This document shows, in pieces, positions 1 to 11,189 of a stretch of 64,000 nt of DNA. Position 1 is the stretch's first letter. Each line of letters opens with the position of its first letter. Origin of the DNA: Cycas panzhihuaensis (taxonomy: Eukaryota; Cycadophyta); the NCBI GenBank assembly GCA_023213395.1, contig CM041465.1, positions 24,931,741-24,995,740 on the forward strand. Direction: 5' to 3'. A model generated the notes under the pieces. That model ran no database searches and was not told the origin of the DNA. It worked only from the letters and a program-made list of their open reading frames with translations. The translations under genes were made by a program, and so were the position numbers.

Positions 1-1110
1 TAGAAGCATCAGGACATATGACTAGTAGATTAGAATGCTTTTATCAAATATGGGAAGTGAATAAGAAGGCCACCATTGGGTATGGCACTAATCTAAAGGT
101 TGTAGGAGATGAAAATATGTTATTCATCATGAAACATTGTGAATGATAATACTTGGAGAATGCTTCTTATGTGCCTAATTTAAAGGTCAATCTTATTTTT
201 GTGGGAAAAATTAAAGCATAAAGTATGAATATTGTGTTTGATTAAGGACAATGCATGGATTGAGACAAATAAAATAAGATCATATCCAAACGACTTATGG
301 ATAATAATCTATATAGATTATAAGGACACTTCGAAGTACAAAGAGCATTCCTTATCACAACTTTAAAGTAAAAATTATGGTATGAATGAAAAAACTATTT
401 AAACTACTTTAGTTTTCAATTGACATATAAATTTATAATAGTGCATGGTCTTCCTTTGATTAATGTTAACACTTATTTGTATAAACCCTATATCTTTGGA
501 ATATAACAAAAAGAACTATTTTTGAAAATGAAAGCATAGAGAGCCACAAAAAAGCACGAACTAATTCACTCATATATCTATGGACCTATGTCTATTATAT
601 CATTTAGTGGAGTAAGATATTTTATCACTTTTATTGATGATTTTTCATAAAAGGTTTGGGTTTTTTTAACTAAAGGAGAAATAGCAAGCCTTTACCTATT
701 TCAAAGAGTTTAGGAAGTTACAATAGAATAAAAGTAGATATGAAATAAAGATCTTATAGGTTAACAATAGTGTGAATATATTTTAAATAAGTTTAGTCAA
801 TTTTACAAGGACCATAAAATCAAGAGGTAGATTGTTGTTGCCTACATGCCTTAGTATAATAGAATTGCTAAGTAAATGAATAGAACTTTAGTTAAAAATC
901 CTAAATCTGTGATGAAAGACCATGAATTATCTAGTTTCTTATGGGCTAAACTTATGAATATAGTTGCATATCTAATGAATATAAGCACTATAAGGGTTGT
1001 TAAGAATAAAGTACATAAGGGGTCTTAGTCAAATAAAAGGTTTATTCTTTATCATTTAAGAGCTTTTGGGTGTATAATATACACGAATACCATAAAGTTA
1101 AAAGAACATG
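1..1110 (+). pseudogene. Copia pol relic (gag-pre-integrase and integrase)
   Basis: This is a decayed Ty1/copia polyprotein fragment. Around 585-665 the frame reads GPMSIISFSGVRYF then FITFIDDFS, the usual start of a copia integrase core with its first catalytic Asp. Around 845-900 the segment before MNRTLV corresponds to the family's NGVAERMNRTL block, but the catalytic Glu reads Lys and the Arg codon is a stop. Around 1050-1090 RAFGCIIYT matches the integrase C-terminal region. Stops and small shifts are frequent, so it cannot be translated as a unit. The left end lies outside the window. It stops just before the LTR at 1197 and I could not find its continuation on the far side of that element. 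Lineage within copia was not determined. Confidence 0.75.
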
Positions 1111-1196
1111 TTTCAACTGCCTACACCTTCTTCTGACATCAGCTAGGTCTTACACCTCATTAGTTACTATTGAGATTTGACTATTTGATTGCATGG

Positions 1197-1567
1197 TATT
1201 AGAGTGGCCAGTAATACACTCGACCACCTAATGTTTAATGTGGCATGTGGTGTGATAAGACATAAGTCAGTGAGGTTGATGTGATACATACAATGCATTA
1301 CATATTATGCATACTTTATAATGATGTATTAATATGTCATTATTGTGAGATGACGAATGTAATAACAATGTATTATTCAAGGTACTTAAGGACCTATTTA
1401 AAGGGATCCAAAGTCCATTATACCCAAGGAATCTGTATTAATGTAATCCATATTCTATGGTGGACTTTTTCCCAAAAGGGTTCCCCACATATATTCTATT
1501 ATGTGCTAGTTTTTCTTTTACTATTTATTATGTATATAAGTGATCTATTTCTTATTAATTACTAACA
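1197..1567 (+). repeat. 5' LTR of copia H
   Basis: This matches 3866-4237 over its whole length. The shared start is (T)TAGAGTGGCC and the shared stretch around CATAAGTCAGTGAGGTTGATG is easy to see. The terminal TG has decayed to TA here (TATTAG against TGTTAG in the 3' copy), and it ends CTAACA just before the primer site. Confidence 0.88.
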
Positions 1568-1579
1568 TGGTATTAGAAC
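1568..1579 (+). other. Primer binding site of H
   Basis: TGGTATTAGAAC directly abuts the LTR end. It matches the plant copia primer site TGGTATCAGAGC, complementary to the initiator tRNA-Met 3' end, with two changes. Confidence 0.8.
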
Positions 1580-2439
1580 AAACAATTATACATAAATAGG
1601 AAAAGTTGGGAAGATTGATTAAATAGTAGTTTACTAGGTAGTGTTAGCTCAACCTTTTATTAATGATTGACCTTTTTTTATAACTAAAAAAGCCACCACA
1701 ATAATGTAATGATAGTTTTATTTATAACACGTGTTTTCCTAGTGCTAGATTTGTTTTGTAGGTTCACATCTATTCTCTAAGCCATCAACAAAGTAGTTGT
1801 TTCAATTGATTAACTATTCACATAATAAGTGAAGGGTTAGAGAGTAGATGTAAATGATTCCTTATTGCCCAATCAATAAAAGTTGATATTATATAGTACA
1901 TATTGGCTTAGAGAAGTTTAATTATAGTATACATACATACATGAGACATTATTGGTTTGGTTATTATTTAACTAGGTTGAGACTAATAATAGTTTGTTAA
2001 GTGAGATATTAATTAAAAAATTTGGAAGCACCCATGGTCAATATAGTCAAACGCTCCCAAAGAGTGCTATCAACAAGAATTGATGGGATAGGTAATAAAG
2101 GTTGGATATTGTTAGAGAGATCTATCAACAATAGTCAATGGGATAGTTGATAGAGGTTGGATGATGCTAGAGTGATCTATTAATAATAGTTGACAAAGGT
2201 TAGATGCTACTTGAGAGATCTATTAACAACAGTTGACAAGATATTCGATAAAGTTGGATAGTCAATGGTGTTTGGAAGGTGATGAAATTATCGACAGAGT
2301 TGGTCATAACCACAAACAATAAAAAAAAGTGGTCACTACCTCAATCAATGAAGTTTGTCACTATTGTATATATCAAGCAATGAAGATATCACTCAATCAA
2401 AAGACATAACTATTTGATGATTATTTTAATTGATATAAG
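1580..2439. other. Non-coding interior of H with short diverged tandem repeats
   Basis: No gag or protease could be recognised here. From about 2056 to 2270 a phrase like GATCTATYAAYAAYAGT followed by a GATA-AAGGTTGGATG-type segment recurs three to four times at spacings of about 43-60 bp. Related wording (CTATCAATAAGGATAACATC, CTATCAACAAGATGAAG) reappears at 3615-3760, just before the 3' LTR. The rest is AT-rich with no visible structure. Confidence 0.5.
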
Positions 2440-3360
2440 ATATGATTACATTTGTGTATAAGAGTGATAATAAAATTAAAACATTAAGAAGTGATAACAA
2501 CAAGGAATATGACAATCATGCATTTAATTAGTTTTATTAGATCATGGTATAAAATAGGAATTTACTATCTTGTATACACCATAATAAAATAGTTTTTTAG
2601 GAAGGAAAAATCATACCATAATGGAGATGGCAAGGTGTATGGTACATTAAAAAAACTTGCCACTAAAGTTTTTAGGTAGAGGCTATAATGACTACTATTT
2701 GCATTCTAAATTAGGTACCTACTCAAGCAATTCATAGCATGACCCTTGAAGAGAAATGGACTAGTTGTAAACCTATCATTATCCATTTAAAAACTTTTGG
2801 GTGCATTACATATACACACATCCCTGACAAAGGTCATTAGAAGTTAGATCATAAGATTTTAAAGTGTACTTTTATGGGGTATTCTAATCAAAACAAAGCT
2901 TACAGGCTATGAGATCCATATGGGAAAAGAATTATGATTAGTCGAGATGTCAAATTTGATGAGTTAATAATATATCATGCTAAAAAGACATCTGAAGATA
3001 ACTATAACTTAATTATAAAGAATGATACTTGGGATCTAGTTCCTTTACTTCCCTCTAAGAACCTGGTTGATTATAAGTGTGTCTATAAGAGGAAATTTTA
3101 TTTTAATGGAGAGGTAGATAAGTAAAAGGCTCAACTTATTATATAGGGCTTCAAACATAAAGAAGAAATTGATTATAAAGAGACATTTGCATTAATCTCT
3201 AAGATGTCAATGGTTTGATTGATCTTTACTTTAGTAGCTACATATTGTTGAGAGTTACATCAAATAGATATAAAGCTTACATTCCTTAATGAAGACTTAA
3301 AAGAGGAGATCTATATGCTTAACCTATTAGTTTAGTTAAGGAAAAGATTGAGAGCCAAGG
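2440..3360 (+). pseudogene. Copia H integrase C-terminus and RT N-terminal part
   Basis: Around 2480-2530 a frame reads RSDNNKEYDNHAF, an integrase core block. 2725-2960 reads as the integrase C-terminal region (LEEKWTSCKPIIIHLKTFGC, then CTFMGYSNQNKAYRL and RIMISRDVKFDE). An open stretch at 2934-3125 enters the RT with NDTWDLVPLLPSKNLVDYKC. The frame continues through stops to KLTFLNEDLKEEIYM near 3270-3315, the copia AFLNGDLxEEIYM block. The catalytic YxDD region and most of RNase H are missing, so this is a deletion derivative and not only a point-mutated copy. Confidence 0.8.
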
Positions 3361-3486
3361 ACTAAGTGTCAGTGTGAGGGAAGCTATATGGTTTTAGGGA
3401 CTTTTGGAGACAAAGAATCTAATATTTTTATGTACATTCAAAGCACATCAAGATTTAACATCAGTACATATGTGAGTAGATTAGAT

Positions 3487-3620
3487 CAAAGAAGTCATAG
3501 GTTGAATTTTGTCCAAGTAATGAACAACTTGTAAACATGTTCACTAAGGTTCTTATTAAAGTTTACTTTATCAAAATTCATGCACAATTGGGACTGAGTG
3601 AGATTATCCTTAAGGAGGGA
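3487..3620 (+). pseudogene. Copia H RNase H C-terminal remnant
   Basis: A frame reads LEFCPSNEQLVNMFTKVLIK followed by KIHAQLGLSEIILKEGS. This is the end of a copia RNase H (usual form: EQxADxFTKxL...LxLGx). A deletion joins it to the RT remnant upstream. A purine run AAGGAGGGA at 3611-3619 is a second PPT-like sequence, but it lies 245 bp before the LTR. Confidence 0.7.
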
Positions 3621-3865
3621 TCTATCAATAAGGATAACATCTATAGATATTGAAAAGGAACATCTAGCTCCTATCAACAAGATGAAGTTATTGATAAAGG
3701 ATAGTTTAGACCCCATTGACAAGACTGTCGATATCAATAGGATAGTTCATCAACCTATCAATAAGAAAAAGGGTAAGGTAGACCAGTCATGGTCAACATA
3801 GACTAAAGATAAGGGTTGTAGACATATAGACTACGAACAAGACCTACATTAACATTAAGACGGGA

Positions 3866-4237
3866 TGTTAGAGTGGCCATTAATACACTCAACTACCTAA
3901 TGTTTAATGTGGCATATGGTGTAATGAGACATAAGTCAGTGAGGTTGATGTGACACATATAATGCACCAAATATTATATAAACCTTATGATGATATATTA
4001 ATGTGTCATTATTCGGAGTAGATGGATGTAATATTAATGTATTATTTGAGGCACTTATGGACCTACTTAAAGGGATCCAAAGTCTATTATACCTAAGGGA
4101 TTTGTAATAATGTAATACATATTTTGTGGTGGGTTATTTCTTGAAGGGTTTCTTAAGTATATTTTGTTATGTGCTAATTTTTATTTTATTGCTTATTATA
4201 TACATAAATAATTTATTGCTTATTGATATCTAATACA
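3866..4237 (+). repeat. 3' LTR of copia H
   Basis: It starts TGTTAGAGTGGCC and ends CTAATACA. It has the same order of segments as 1197-1567 with scattered substitutions. The TG/CA ends are intact in this copy. Confidence 0.88.
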
Positions 4238-7220
4238 TGGTAGTTTAGTGACTATTTTGCATCATAATTAAATGAATTCATACTAATTGTGCCTATGTTT
4301 AACTTATATTACTGATGATTCAAAGATCATAAAAATTTCTATTAATTATAGCTTACCACAACCTCCTTTAGAACTTTGATTAATTTTTATTGTACACCCT
4401 TTCTTAGTTTTATGCATTGTTTTTCTCTTTAGAATTCTTTTTTATGCCTAAACTAGCCCTTTATCACTTCAATAAATTACTTTGTGACATATTGACTTTT
4501 AGTATTTTTAAGTTTTTATGATGAAAATCACTTTTTCTAGCTCTTATTTCATTGGTCCTACTTTTTAATAAGTGTAATATTTTTAGTGTTACCCAAAAAT
4601 ATGGCCTTTATAGAATATAACCTTCATATAAACAAAAATGTGAGATTCTCTTGGTCATATTTTTAGTGTATTTTTTATCATGATTTTCACTTGTTAACCA
4701 TTATTTTCACTGGTTGATCACATTTTTCACTTTTGGTTGCATTTTTTATTTTTCCATGCAAATGAAAAAAATAATGGCAAGTTGTTTTTTTCTATTGTAT
4801 GGACATTGGATTATGAGAAACCATAACTCTACTTCCCCATTGTTTTGGTGCTTCTTCCTCTATATTTTCTACATAAAAACTCATCATTTTTCTTATGGAG
4901 TGAGGAAGAGATTATCTCATGTGATAGAGTGCTACCAAATTTCTAACTCACACTTGTGACTCTCTCTTGGATCCTATGGAGACTTGTTTGAAGTTGAACC
5001 TAAAGTTTTTCTTGGAGAAAATAGTCTTGAAGTTGAATCAACTTCTCTTTGCTCTCTCTTTCTCTATAAGCTTATTTTCTCCTTTATATTATCCCTCCAT
5101 TTCCAAGTACTATCTTCTTTCTTTCTTCATCTTACTCCTCTTGCCACTTTCAACTAGTTTGAAGGCTTGATTTGGAGCACTTGAAGAAGCAAAGACACTA
5201 ATATAAGGCAAAACTTATCTTATTCCTCTAGTGGGTGAGTTTAATTTGGTAAGTTAGTTTATTTACAAAGCTTCTTTTCATTTTTTTTAGTTGTTTTCTA
5301 AAAAGAAAAGAGAAAAAGAAACTAGAATAGGATTTTTGTTGATTTTTCATGAGTGTTTTGCTTGCTTGCATCTATTCCTTTGTTGCTCTATATCTTCTTA
5401 CTATATGAAGTATTCTTCAAAAGACTAAGGGAAAATTTAAGCCCATTAGCTCCTACTTACAACCTTGTGAGATTTCCACATACTTAGCCTTTATACTAGG
5501 AGCCAACTAGGGAGATGAGTGGCTAAGCTTAAGAGAACAATTTTTAGTGGTTTGAATCCTATTTCTGTAGGATTTTAAGCCCCTCTTACTCTCTTTCTCT
5601 TTCATCTTTCATAACCCTCAAGATACAACCCAAATATTTTCTAGGGTTTAGAGAGTTTTATTAGTTGCAAAAAGATTATTTTTGATATGATCTTGCCTTT
5701 GCTTGGATCCTAATATCTATTGGACCTTGTGTAACCACTCCTCTTATATTAGAGCCTTATTTAGGAGGCCAAGATATCATTTAAAGACTATTGTAACCCA
5801 TTATTACCAAGTTTGTATCCTTTTTTATTTGTTACTCTTTTTTGTTTTGTTCATTAAAGAAATATTAAGAAAAAAAAAAAGAAAAAAGAAGAGACAAATA
5901 CAAACTTCATCCTTCAAGGAGATCTTTTGTGCTCGATTAATGGTTGAAATGGGATGTTTACTTGAGTGAACTTTCTTCTCTTTTACTTCCCAAAAAGAAA
6001 AAATAAAGTGTGATTAGGATAAATATAAGTGTACCAAAAGAACTCTTCTTTTTCTCTTTAAGTGTGTTGGATATCTTTAGTTCATTTTCTTCTATTTCTA
6101 AATTAGAAAAGTTGGGGGGGGGAGGGGGGGGATGAGAAGTGTATGTTCTGATCATTTGAATTGATTAGTATTATATCACCATAGGATAGATTTATTTTGG
6201 GTGATTATTTGTATTATTTCCTTTTTGGTTCACTTGTTTGCATTCAAAAGTAAAATAACATATTAGTTGTATATTTAGAATTATTTGTTATTTGTATATT
6301 AGGTAGTTCTCCTAGGTTAGGCCTTGTTCCTTTGATTAGGGCTTGGTTGATTGACTGGGACTTGACATCTCTAATATATCAAGCTTGTCCTTTTCTTAAG
6401 GATGAATACTTCTCACTATGAAGGGTTATTTGATTGACTAAGACTTAACACCCCTTATGTGTAAACCTCTCTTCTTTTAGTCATGTTTTGAACACCAAAG
6501 GTATTAGTTTGTTAACATTTTTTAGATTAAGAGTGACCTCTTCTTCTTTATTTTCCTTTACTATAAGTGCAAGAACCCCCTAGAATTAGATGTAGGTATC
6601 TTCAGGACATCCATCCTTATAGGTGGATCATCATTAGGTAAGAGTGTCCCCAATGGGTGACCCTAATAAGGTCATTAATCTTGGGTTTGAGGTCTCTTAG
6701 GTCCTCATACTCATCATTTATCATATTCTTTAGATTGGTTTAATGTAGAATTTTATCCCTTTGGGTGGGGTAGTGGTCTAGCTTAAGACTTTCCATTTTT
6801 AGTAAGACTTTAGGGAGGGTAGATAAATAATAATCCTTACGTCATTTATTTATGGGTAAGCTTCCTCCAATATTCTTCACACTTATTAAGAGGTTGTTTT
6901 CTCTTTTCCCCAACAAAAGGTGGACCTTGTTTGTTTGATTTTTTGGATTAAATTAATTGATTGTATTGCTTAGCTTAGGTATTCTATCGTTTGAATTTCT
7001 TTGATTTGTTATTTTAACAAAGAAATTGGCAAACAACAATAACACTCCAAAACTTACACCTATTCATCTAACACACCCCAAGGGGATCATCCCTTATCAT
7101 TAAGAGAAGGGTTGAGGGTTTCCCTTAATTTATTCTACCTAGGATCTCATCTCTCTATACTTGCCTCACATGATTTATCTTGAATCCTCTTAGGTGACTT
7201 GACTTAAGTTATCGAAACCA
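4238..7220 (+). repeat. Probable 5' LTR of old Tat-type gypsy E0 (left edge uncertain)
   Basis: The right edge is set by the primer site at 7224. The left edge is not known because no 3' LTR of E0 remains in the window. The related element C has LTRs of 2.6 kb, so an LTR of up to about 3 kb filling this stretch is plausible. Short open frames here (for example 4714-4959, 5703-5969) are AT-rich, resemble nothing and are not called genes. Notable contents are a G-run broken by one A at about 6113-6131 and a pyrimidine-rich stretch at 5020-5160. Part of the left end may be unrelated flanking DNA. Confidence 0.5.
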
Positions 7221-7223
7221 TTT

Positions 7224-7242
7224 TGGTGACCATATTAGGGAA
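7224..7242 (+). other. Primer binding site of E0
   Basis: TGGTGACCATATTAGGGAA aligns base for base with TGGCGACCATACTGGGGAC of element C (41754-41772). Three of four differences are C-to-T or G-to-A. This site type is typical of Tat/Ogre-like plant gypsy elements. It fixes the 5' LTR end of E0 and ties E0 to the same group as C. Confidence 0.78.
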
Positions 7243-7289
7243 GTTCCTATAAATTCCTACTTACTCTTTGGCTTTCCTAGTATATAGAG

Positions 7290-8145
7290 CCATTCATTGG
7301 ATACCCTTTCCTATATTCATTGTATTCCATCTTCCACTTTGAAGGAGCTTTTCCTTTCTATCTCTTTCCTCTTTCTTTTACCTACACTCATTCGCATTCC
7401 CCATGGACCCTTTTTATACTTATCATAGGTGATCTAGGAGACTTCTTGGACTTCCCCCCTAAAGACCCATCATCATCTTCTCTTCCTTCTAACCTTCCAC
7501 TTCAAGAAGTTCATGAGATTTCAATCACTAATCTTGACACCCCTATTAGGACATCAACAACCCTTTTGAATGAGCAAGAGCCACTTCTATACAAAATTTC
7601 TATAAGGAATACTCCTCATCCATTCTAAAATACTTCTTTTAAAGGAGCTTCCATGCCAACCCATACCTATTTTGTAAATCATGAGAGACCCATACCTCAT
7701 GATAAGAGATACGAAGCATCTACAACATATCTCCCTCCTACTATTATACATCCTTTTGAGTAAGCTTTAGGCCTTATTACCCCTACCCATATTGGCTCAT
7801 ACATCACTATCTAAGTAAGGGGAGACCATATGCTTGTACCCCAACCTCTTCATTAGTTATATACCCCAATGATCATACTTAAGTCCCTTATGTTCCACCT
7901 TCAACAACTTGGTAACCTGCTCCTCCTTTAGAGATTTTTCAAATGGGCCCTCAAGGTAGGCTTTTCCTCCATGTTTAGGGTACTTCATCTAGCCCTTTCC
8001 ATTCATATTAGTATGTCATGCTCTACCACCTATAAGTGCTCCTCCTCATATAATAAAGAATCACCCTTCACAAGGTAACCCTTTTATTAGAGTACTCAAA
8101 CATATCACCATTCTACTCAATTCACTACTCCTCAACTATCTTCAC
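7290..8145 (+). pseudogene. E0 gag, N-terminal part
   Basis: A frame open from 7320 to 7628 continues through stops to the N1 insertion point. It is rich in Pro, Ser and Thr, like the N-terminal gag of element C at 41927-42787, with which it shares position relative to the primer site. Sequence similarity is weak, so the assignment rests mainly on position and on the collinear gag that resumes after N1 at 15187. Confidence 0.55.
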
Positions 8146-9236
8146 TGATCCGTTTTCGGATCTTTAAGTTCATAATACTCTTAAAATACCTTATTTTTAA
8201 TGTTTATGATCTTCATTTAGTAGAAAAATGCCTTAAGAGGCTTAAAAAATGAAAAAAAAGGTGCAACTGCAACTGCTACCCAGGTGTTACCACTGTGATC
8301 TAAGTGCATCCACTGCTACCCAGGTGCTACCACTATAACCCAGGTGCCACCACTGTGACCCAAGTACTACCATTGTGACCCAAGTGCATCCACTGCGACC
8401 TAGGTGCTACCCAAGTGTTACCCACTACGACCTAAGGTGTGAAAAATGGAAAAGTTAAAAAAACAACAGCGATTTTAGTAGGGTAAAAGAAGTCTGTTTC
8501 GCACAAAATTTTAGGAGGATCTTCTCACACGTGTCCTTTACAAGATTAAAGAGAAAAACCTCCTAATTAAAAGGATTTAGTCAAGATTTCTTTAACCATT
8601 TTGAATCTGTTGGAAAATAGAAAAATAGAAAACCCATTACAAAATAAAAATGTATTATAGGGTTTTATAATAGGAAGATCTTGGCACGAAGGATAGAGAG
8701 AGAGGACACCATAGCCATAGATGTAGTACATGGAGTAAGATTCAAGGAAAGCAATCCGAAATTACTTTCTAAAAAGAGAAAATGACTCCAAAAACAGAAA
8801 TACTACATGAGAGGGAAAAAAGAATGGAAATGCAATGGAACAATACCCAAAATCCATTGTAAGGATCATGAAGGAGCCCAAGAAATTGAAGTTGTAGCTG
8901 AGGGAGGAAGATAGCAGCAGTAGCAGTCCAAGAAAGAGACACTAGTAGAATTTTCTTCACTAAGAAAAGAGATTTTTAGTTATTGGCAACCAAACTCTTT
9001 GCAAACTTCAAAGGCATAGGTTCCAAAGAACGTGCAGTAGCTCAAGAAGTGCTCAACACTCTGTTCTATTCTCCCAACTCATTGTAGTAGTCCTTTGCAT
9101 GCTTAATAGAGCACAAAAAGAAGGAATTTTGTAAGAAAATTTAAAATATCTTTAATTTTATGTAATATTATTGTAATTTATTCTGGATTTGTTTCAATTA
9201 GATTAAGTCTTCAAGTTTCCATTCAAATTCAGATCA
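8146..9236 (+). repeat. 5' LTR of N1
   Basis: TGATCCGTTTTC...TTCAGATCA. It carries a degenerate minisatellite at about 8262-8442. It is paired with 14078-15181. Its minus strand holds a short open frame (8769-8960) repeated in the other LTR, which is not a gene. Confidence 0.93.
8262..8442 (+). repeat. 20-bp minisatellite in the N1 5' LTR
   Basis: Degenerate copies of a unit close to CCCAGGTGCTACCACTGYGA run head to tail about nine times, with variants such as CCCAAGTGCATCCACTGCGA. The homologous array in the 3' LTR is at 14196-14391. Confidence 0.8.
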
Positions 9237-9242
9237 ATATTT

Positions 9243-9254
9243 TGGTATCAGAGC
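9243..9254 (+). other. Primer binding site of N1
   Basis: TGGTATCAGAGC lies six bases after the LTR end. It is an exact match to the plant tRNA-Met type site. Confidence 0.88.
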
Positions 9255-9330
9255 AAGGTTTTCTTCAAATTCTTGGGAAGTTAGGGATTTATAAAGAGAA
9301 AAAGAAAAGAAAAACCCTCTTGCTTTCATT

Positions 9331-10470
9331 GTGAAAGTTTTTATGAAAACTAGATCTCAGTATTTGTTGACCGGCGAACCTTTAATTGAACCTCTTGAGA
9401 ATGAATGTAGACAGCGAAGGAAGATGGTTGAGCTAGAGCAAAAGATGGAGGAAAGGTTCGTGAAGATAGAGAAAAACCTCAACAGACTAACCCAGCTTGT
9501 GGTGCAACTAGTCTCTCAACAAGTTACAACTTCTTCTTCAATAGTCAAGGGTGTAAAGAAGAAAGAAGATGAATCGATGAAAGAGGAAATGAATGAAGAG
9601 CTGATAGAATACCAACAAGAAGATGAAGAAGATGACAATCTGGCAGTAATAACACATCTATTCAAGGTAGAGGCAAAACTTAAATTACCCATCTATGATG
9701 GAACTTTGGATGCTAAAAAATTAGATGGTTGGTTGGACCAACTAGAAACATATTTTTCCATTTATGGGTATAAAAACCAGAAGAAAATTACTTTTTCTAG
9801 GTTAAAATTGTCTAAGCATGCATTAGTTTAGTAGAATGCATACCTTAAATCCCATAATGTAAATGGAATTACTTGGCAACAATTTAAAATCCTCATAAAG
9901 AAGCAATTCTATCCTATTAGATATGAAGAGCAACAGAGGATTAAATGGTAATATTACCAATAGGAAAGAGGCCAAAATGTCCAAGACTACACCACAAAAT
10001 TTCAAAAGCAAGTTGTTGTGTTGGGCATCTCTTTACTAGGTAAAGATATCATGCTAAAGTATATTGGAGGATTGCACTAGCATATTCAGCAAGAACTTCA
10101 ACTGTGTGAAGTTAAATCGCTTGATGAAGCTAGTAAGAAGGCGATTTCCATAGAAAAGAGGAACAAGAAGGCTTATGCTGAGAGGAAAAGATTTGCACCT
10201 CAAGAAAGTAGCAATAAACTTGCCCGAGGAATGAGGTTTCTAGGTAAAGTTGGACAACAACCTATTGGAGGTTTTGGCAAGAAGAAGCAAGCCAATACCA
10301 CCCAAATTAAAGTCACTTGTACTCATTACAAGTGAGCGAGTCATAGCATAGAAGATTATTGGTTCCTATACCAAGAGAAATGACCCAAGAACAAGGGGAA
10401 AGGTAAAGTTAAAACTGAAGGTAAAGCTTTACTTAACTCTATAGGTGATGAAGATGTTTGTGGCATTGAA
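9331..10470 (+). pseudogene. N1 gag
   Basis: An open frame of 166 codons runs from 9331 to 9831 and then continues in the same frame through stops. The N-terminal 65 residues are charged and probably coiled-coil (EQKMEERFVKIEKNLNRLTQ), followed by an acidic Glu/Asp run. The capsid-like domain starts with KLPIYDGTLDAKKLDGWLDQ and continues past the first stop. A zinc knuckle lies near 10316-10370 (CTHYK...ASHSIEDYW). Its second Cys reads Tyr and an Arg position reads TGA, so RNA binding would be lost. The start at 9331 is the first ATG 77 bp after the primer site. The 9823-10011 open frame on the other strand is a shadow. Confidence 0.85.
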
Positions 10471-10485
10471 TAAGATAATGAGAAG

Positions 10486-10920
10486 TTGATGCTCATGGCT
10501 AATGTGGAGCCTAAAAGTAACCATCAGCAAGTTGATCCAGAGATTAGAGAGGAGCTCTTCATGGTAAGAATCCAAGTGAAGCAAAGTATGGTTGATACCA
10601 TCTTTGATGGAGGAAGCCAAAAGAATTTAATCTCAGAAGCATTGGTAAAGAAACTGGGATTAAAAATGCATGTACATCCAAAACCATATCCTCTTGGATG
10701 GTTGCAAAAAGATTCAGAGTTGCAGGTTACTCACCAATGTAACTTTAAATTTGTAATATCTAAAAAGCTCATTAATGAAGTTGAATATGAGGTAGTCCCT
10801 TTGGATGTTTGTCAAGTTGTGTTTGGCAGCCCATATCTCTATGATAGAGATGGAGTTCATCACAGGAGGTTGAGAAAGATTCGACTCATCTAGGATGGGA
10901 AATCATATCTGATCAATGTG
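10486..10920 (+). pseudogene. N1 protease (aspartic)
   Basis: The 135-codon open frame at 10486-10893 contains TIFDGGSQKNLISEALVKKL. This corresponds to the retroviral-type aspartic protease active site (D-S/T-G) with flanking residues typical of plant Ty3 elements. Here the triad reads Asp-Gly-Gly. A later VVFGSPYLYDRDG block is the C-terminal flap and strand region of the family. The frame ends at a TAG probably derived from TGG (IWDGK). It leads directly into the duplicated 99-bp segment. Confidence 0.8.
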
Positions 10921-11018
10921 TTTGGCAGCCCATATCTCTATGATAGAGATGGAGTTCATCACAGGAGGTTGAGAAATATTTGACTCATCTAGGATGGGAA
11001 ATCATATCTTATCAATGC
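10821..11018 (+). repeat. 99-bp in-frame tandem duplication
   Basis: 10821-10919 and 10920-11018 are near-identical, each starting GTTTGGCAGCCC. At 33 codons the reading frame is kept, so the segment FGSPYLYDRDGVHHRRLR appears twice. The few differences are mostly C-to-T or G-to-A/T changes. Confidence 0.93.
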
Positions 11019-11189
11019 ATCAAAGCCACAAAAGAAGATCTCTCTCATATCTTCCTAACAAGTGAAAAGATTGATTAATGCTTGTAGGAAGTTTGTGTTG
11101 CTGATGATAAAGCAAAAGGTGAAAGAAAAAGAGCAAGCAGAGTCCTCAATACAGGCATTGGATAGGAAGTAAGTACAACAGATTGAAGG

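Larger units (their letters stand above)
1197..4237 (+). mobile_element. Copia LTR retrotransposon H (degenerate)
   Basis: The element is bounded by two similar LTRs of about 371 bp, with a primer binding site after the first and a purine-rich AAGACGGGA at 3857-3865 before the second. The interior of 2.3 kb is shorter than a full copia body of about 4-5 kb. It keeps only parts of integrase, RT and the last part of RNase H. No exact target site duplication could be assigned (CATGG at 1192-1196 against TGGTA at 4238-4242). It is a dead, internally deleted copy. Confidence 0.85.

Noticed and set aside
1194-1204. A second primer-site-like sequence TGGTATTAGAG just before or over the start of the H LTR
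   Set aside because: It overlaps the decayed LTR start (TATTAGAG from TGTTAGAG), and the preceding 60 bp match no LTR end in the window.
1192-4242. CATGG as target duplication of H
   Set aside because: CATGG occurs at 1192-1196 and 4236-4240, but using it would force the LTR to end CTAATA without the CA that both copies share.
4714-5969. Open frames of 67-88 codons in AT-rich DNA
   Set aside because: Low-complexity, hydrophobic or Lys-rich translations with no family resemblance and no consistent reading across the region. They fall in the probable E0 LTR.
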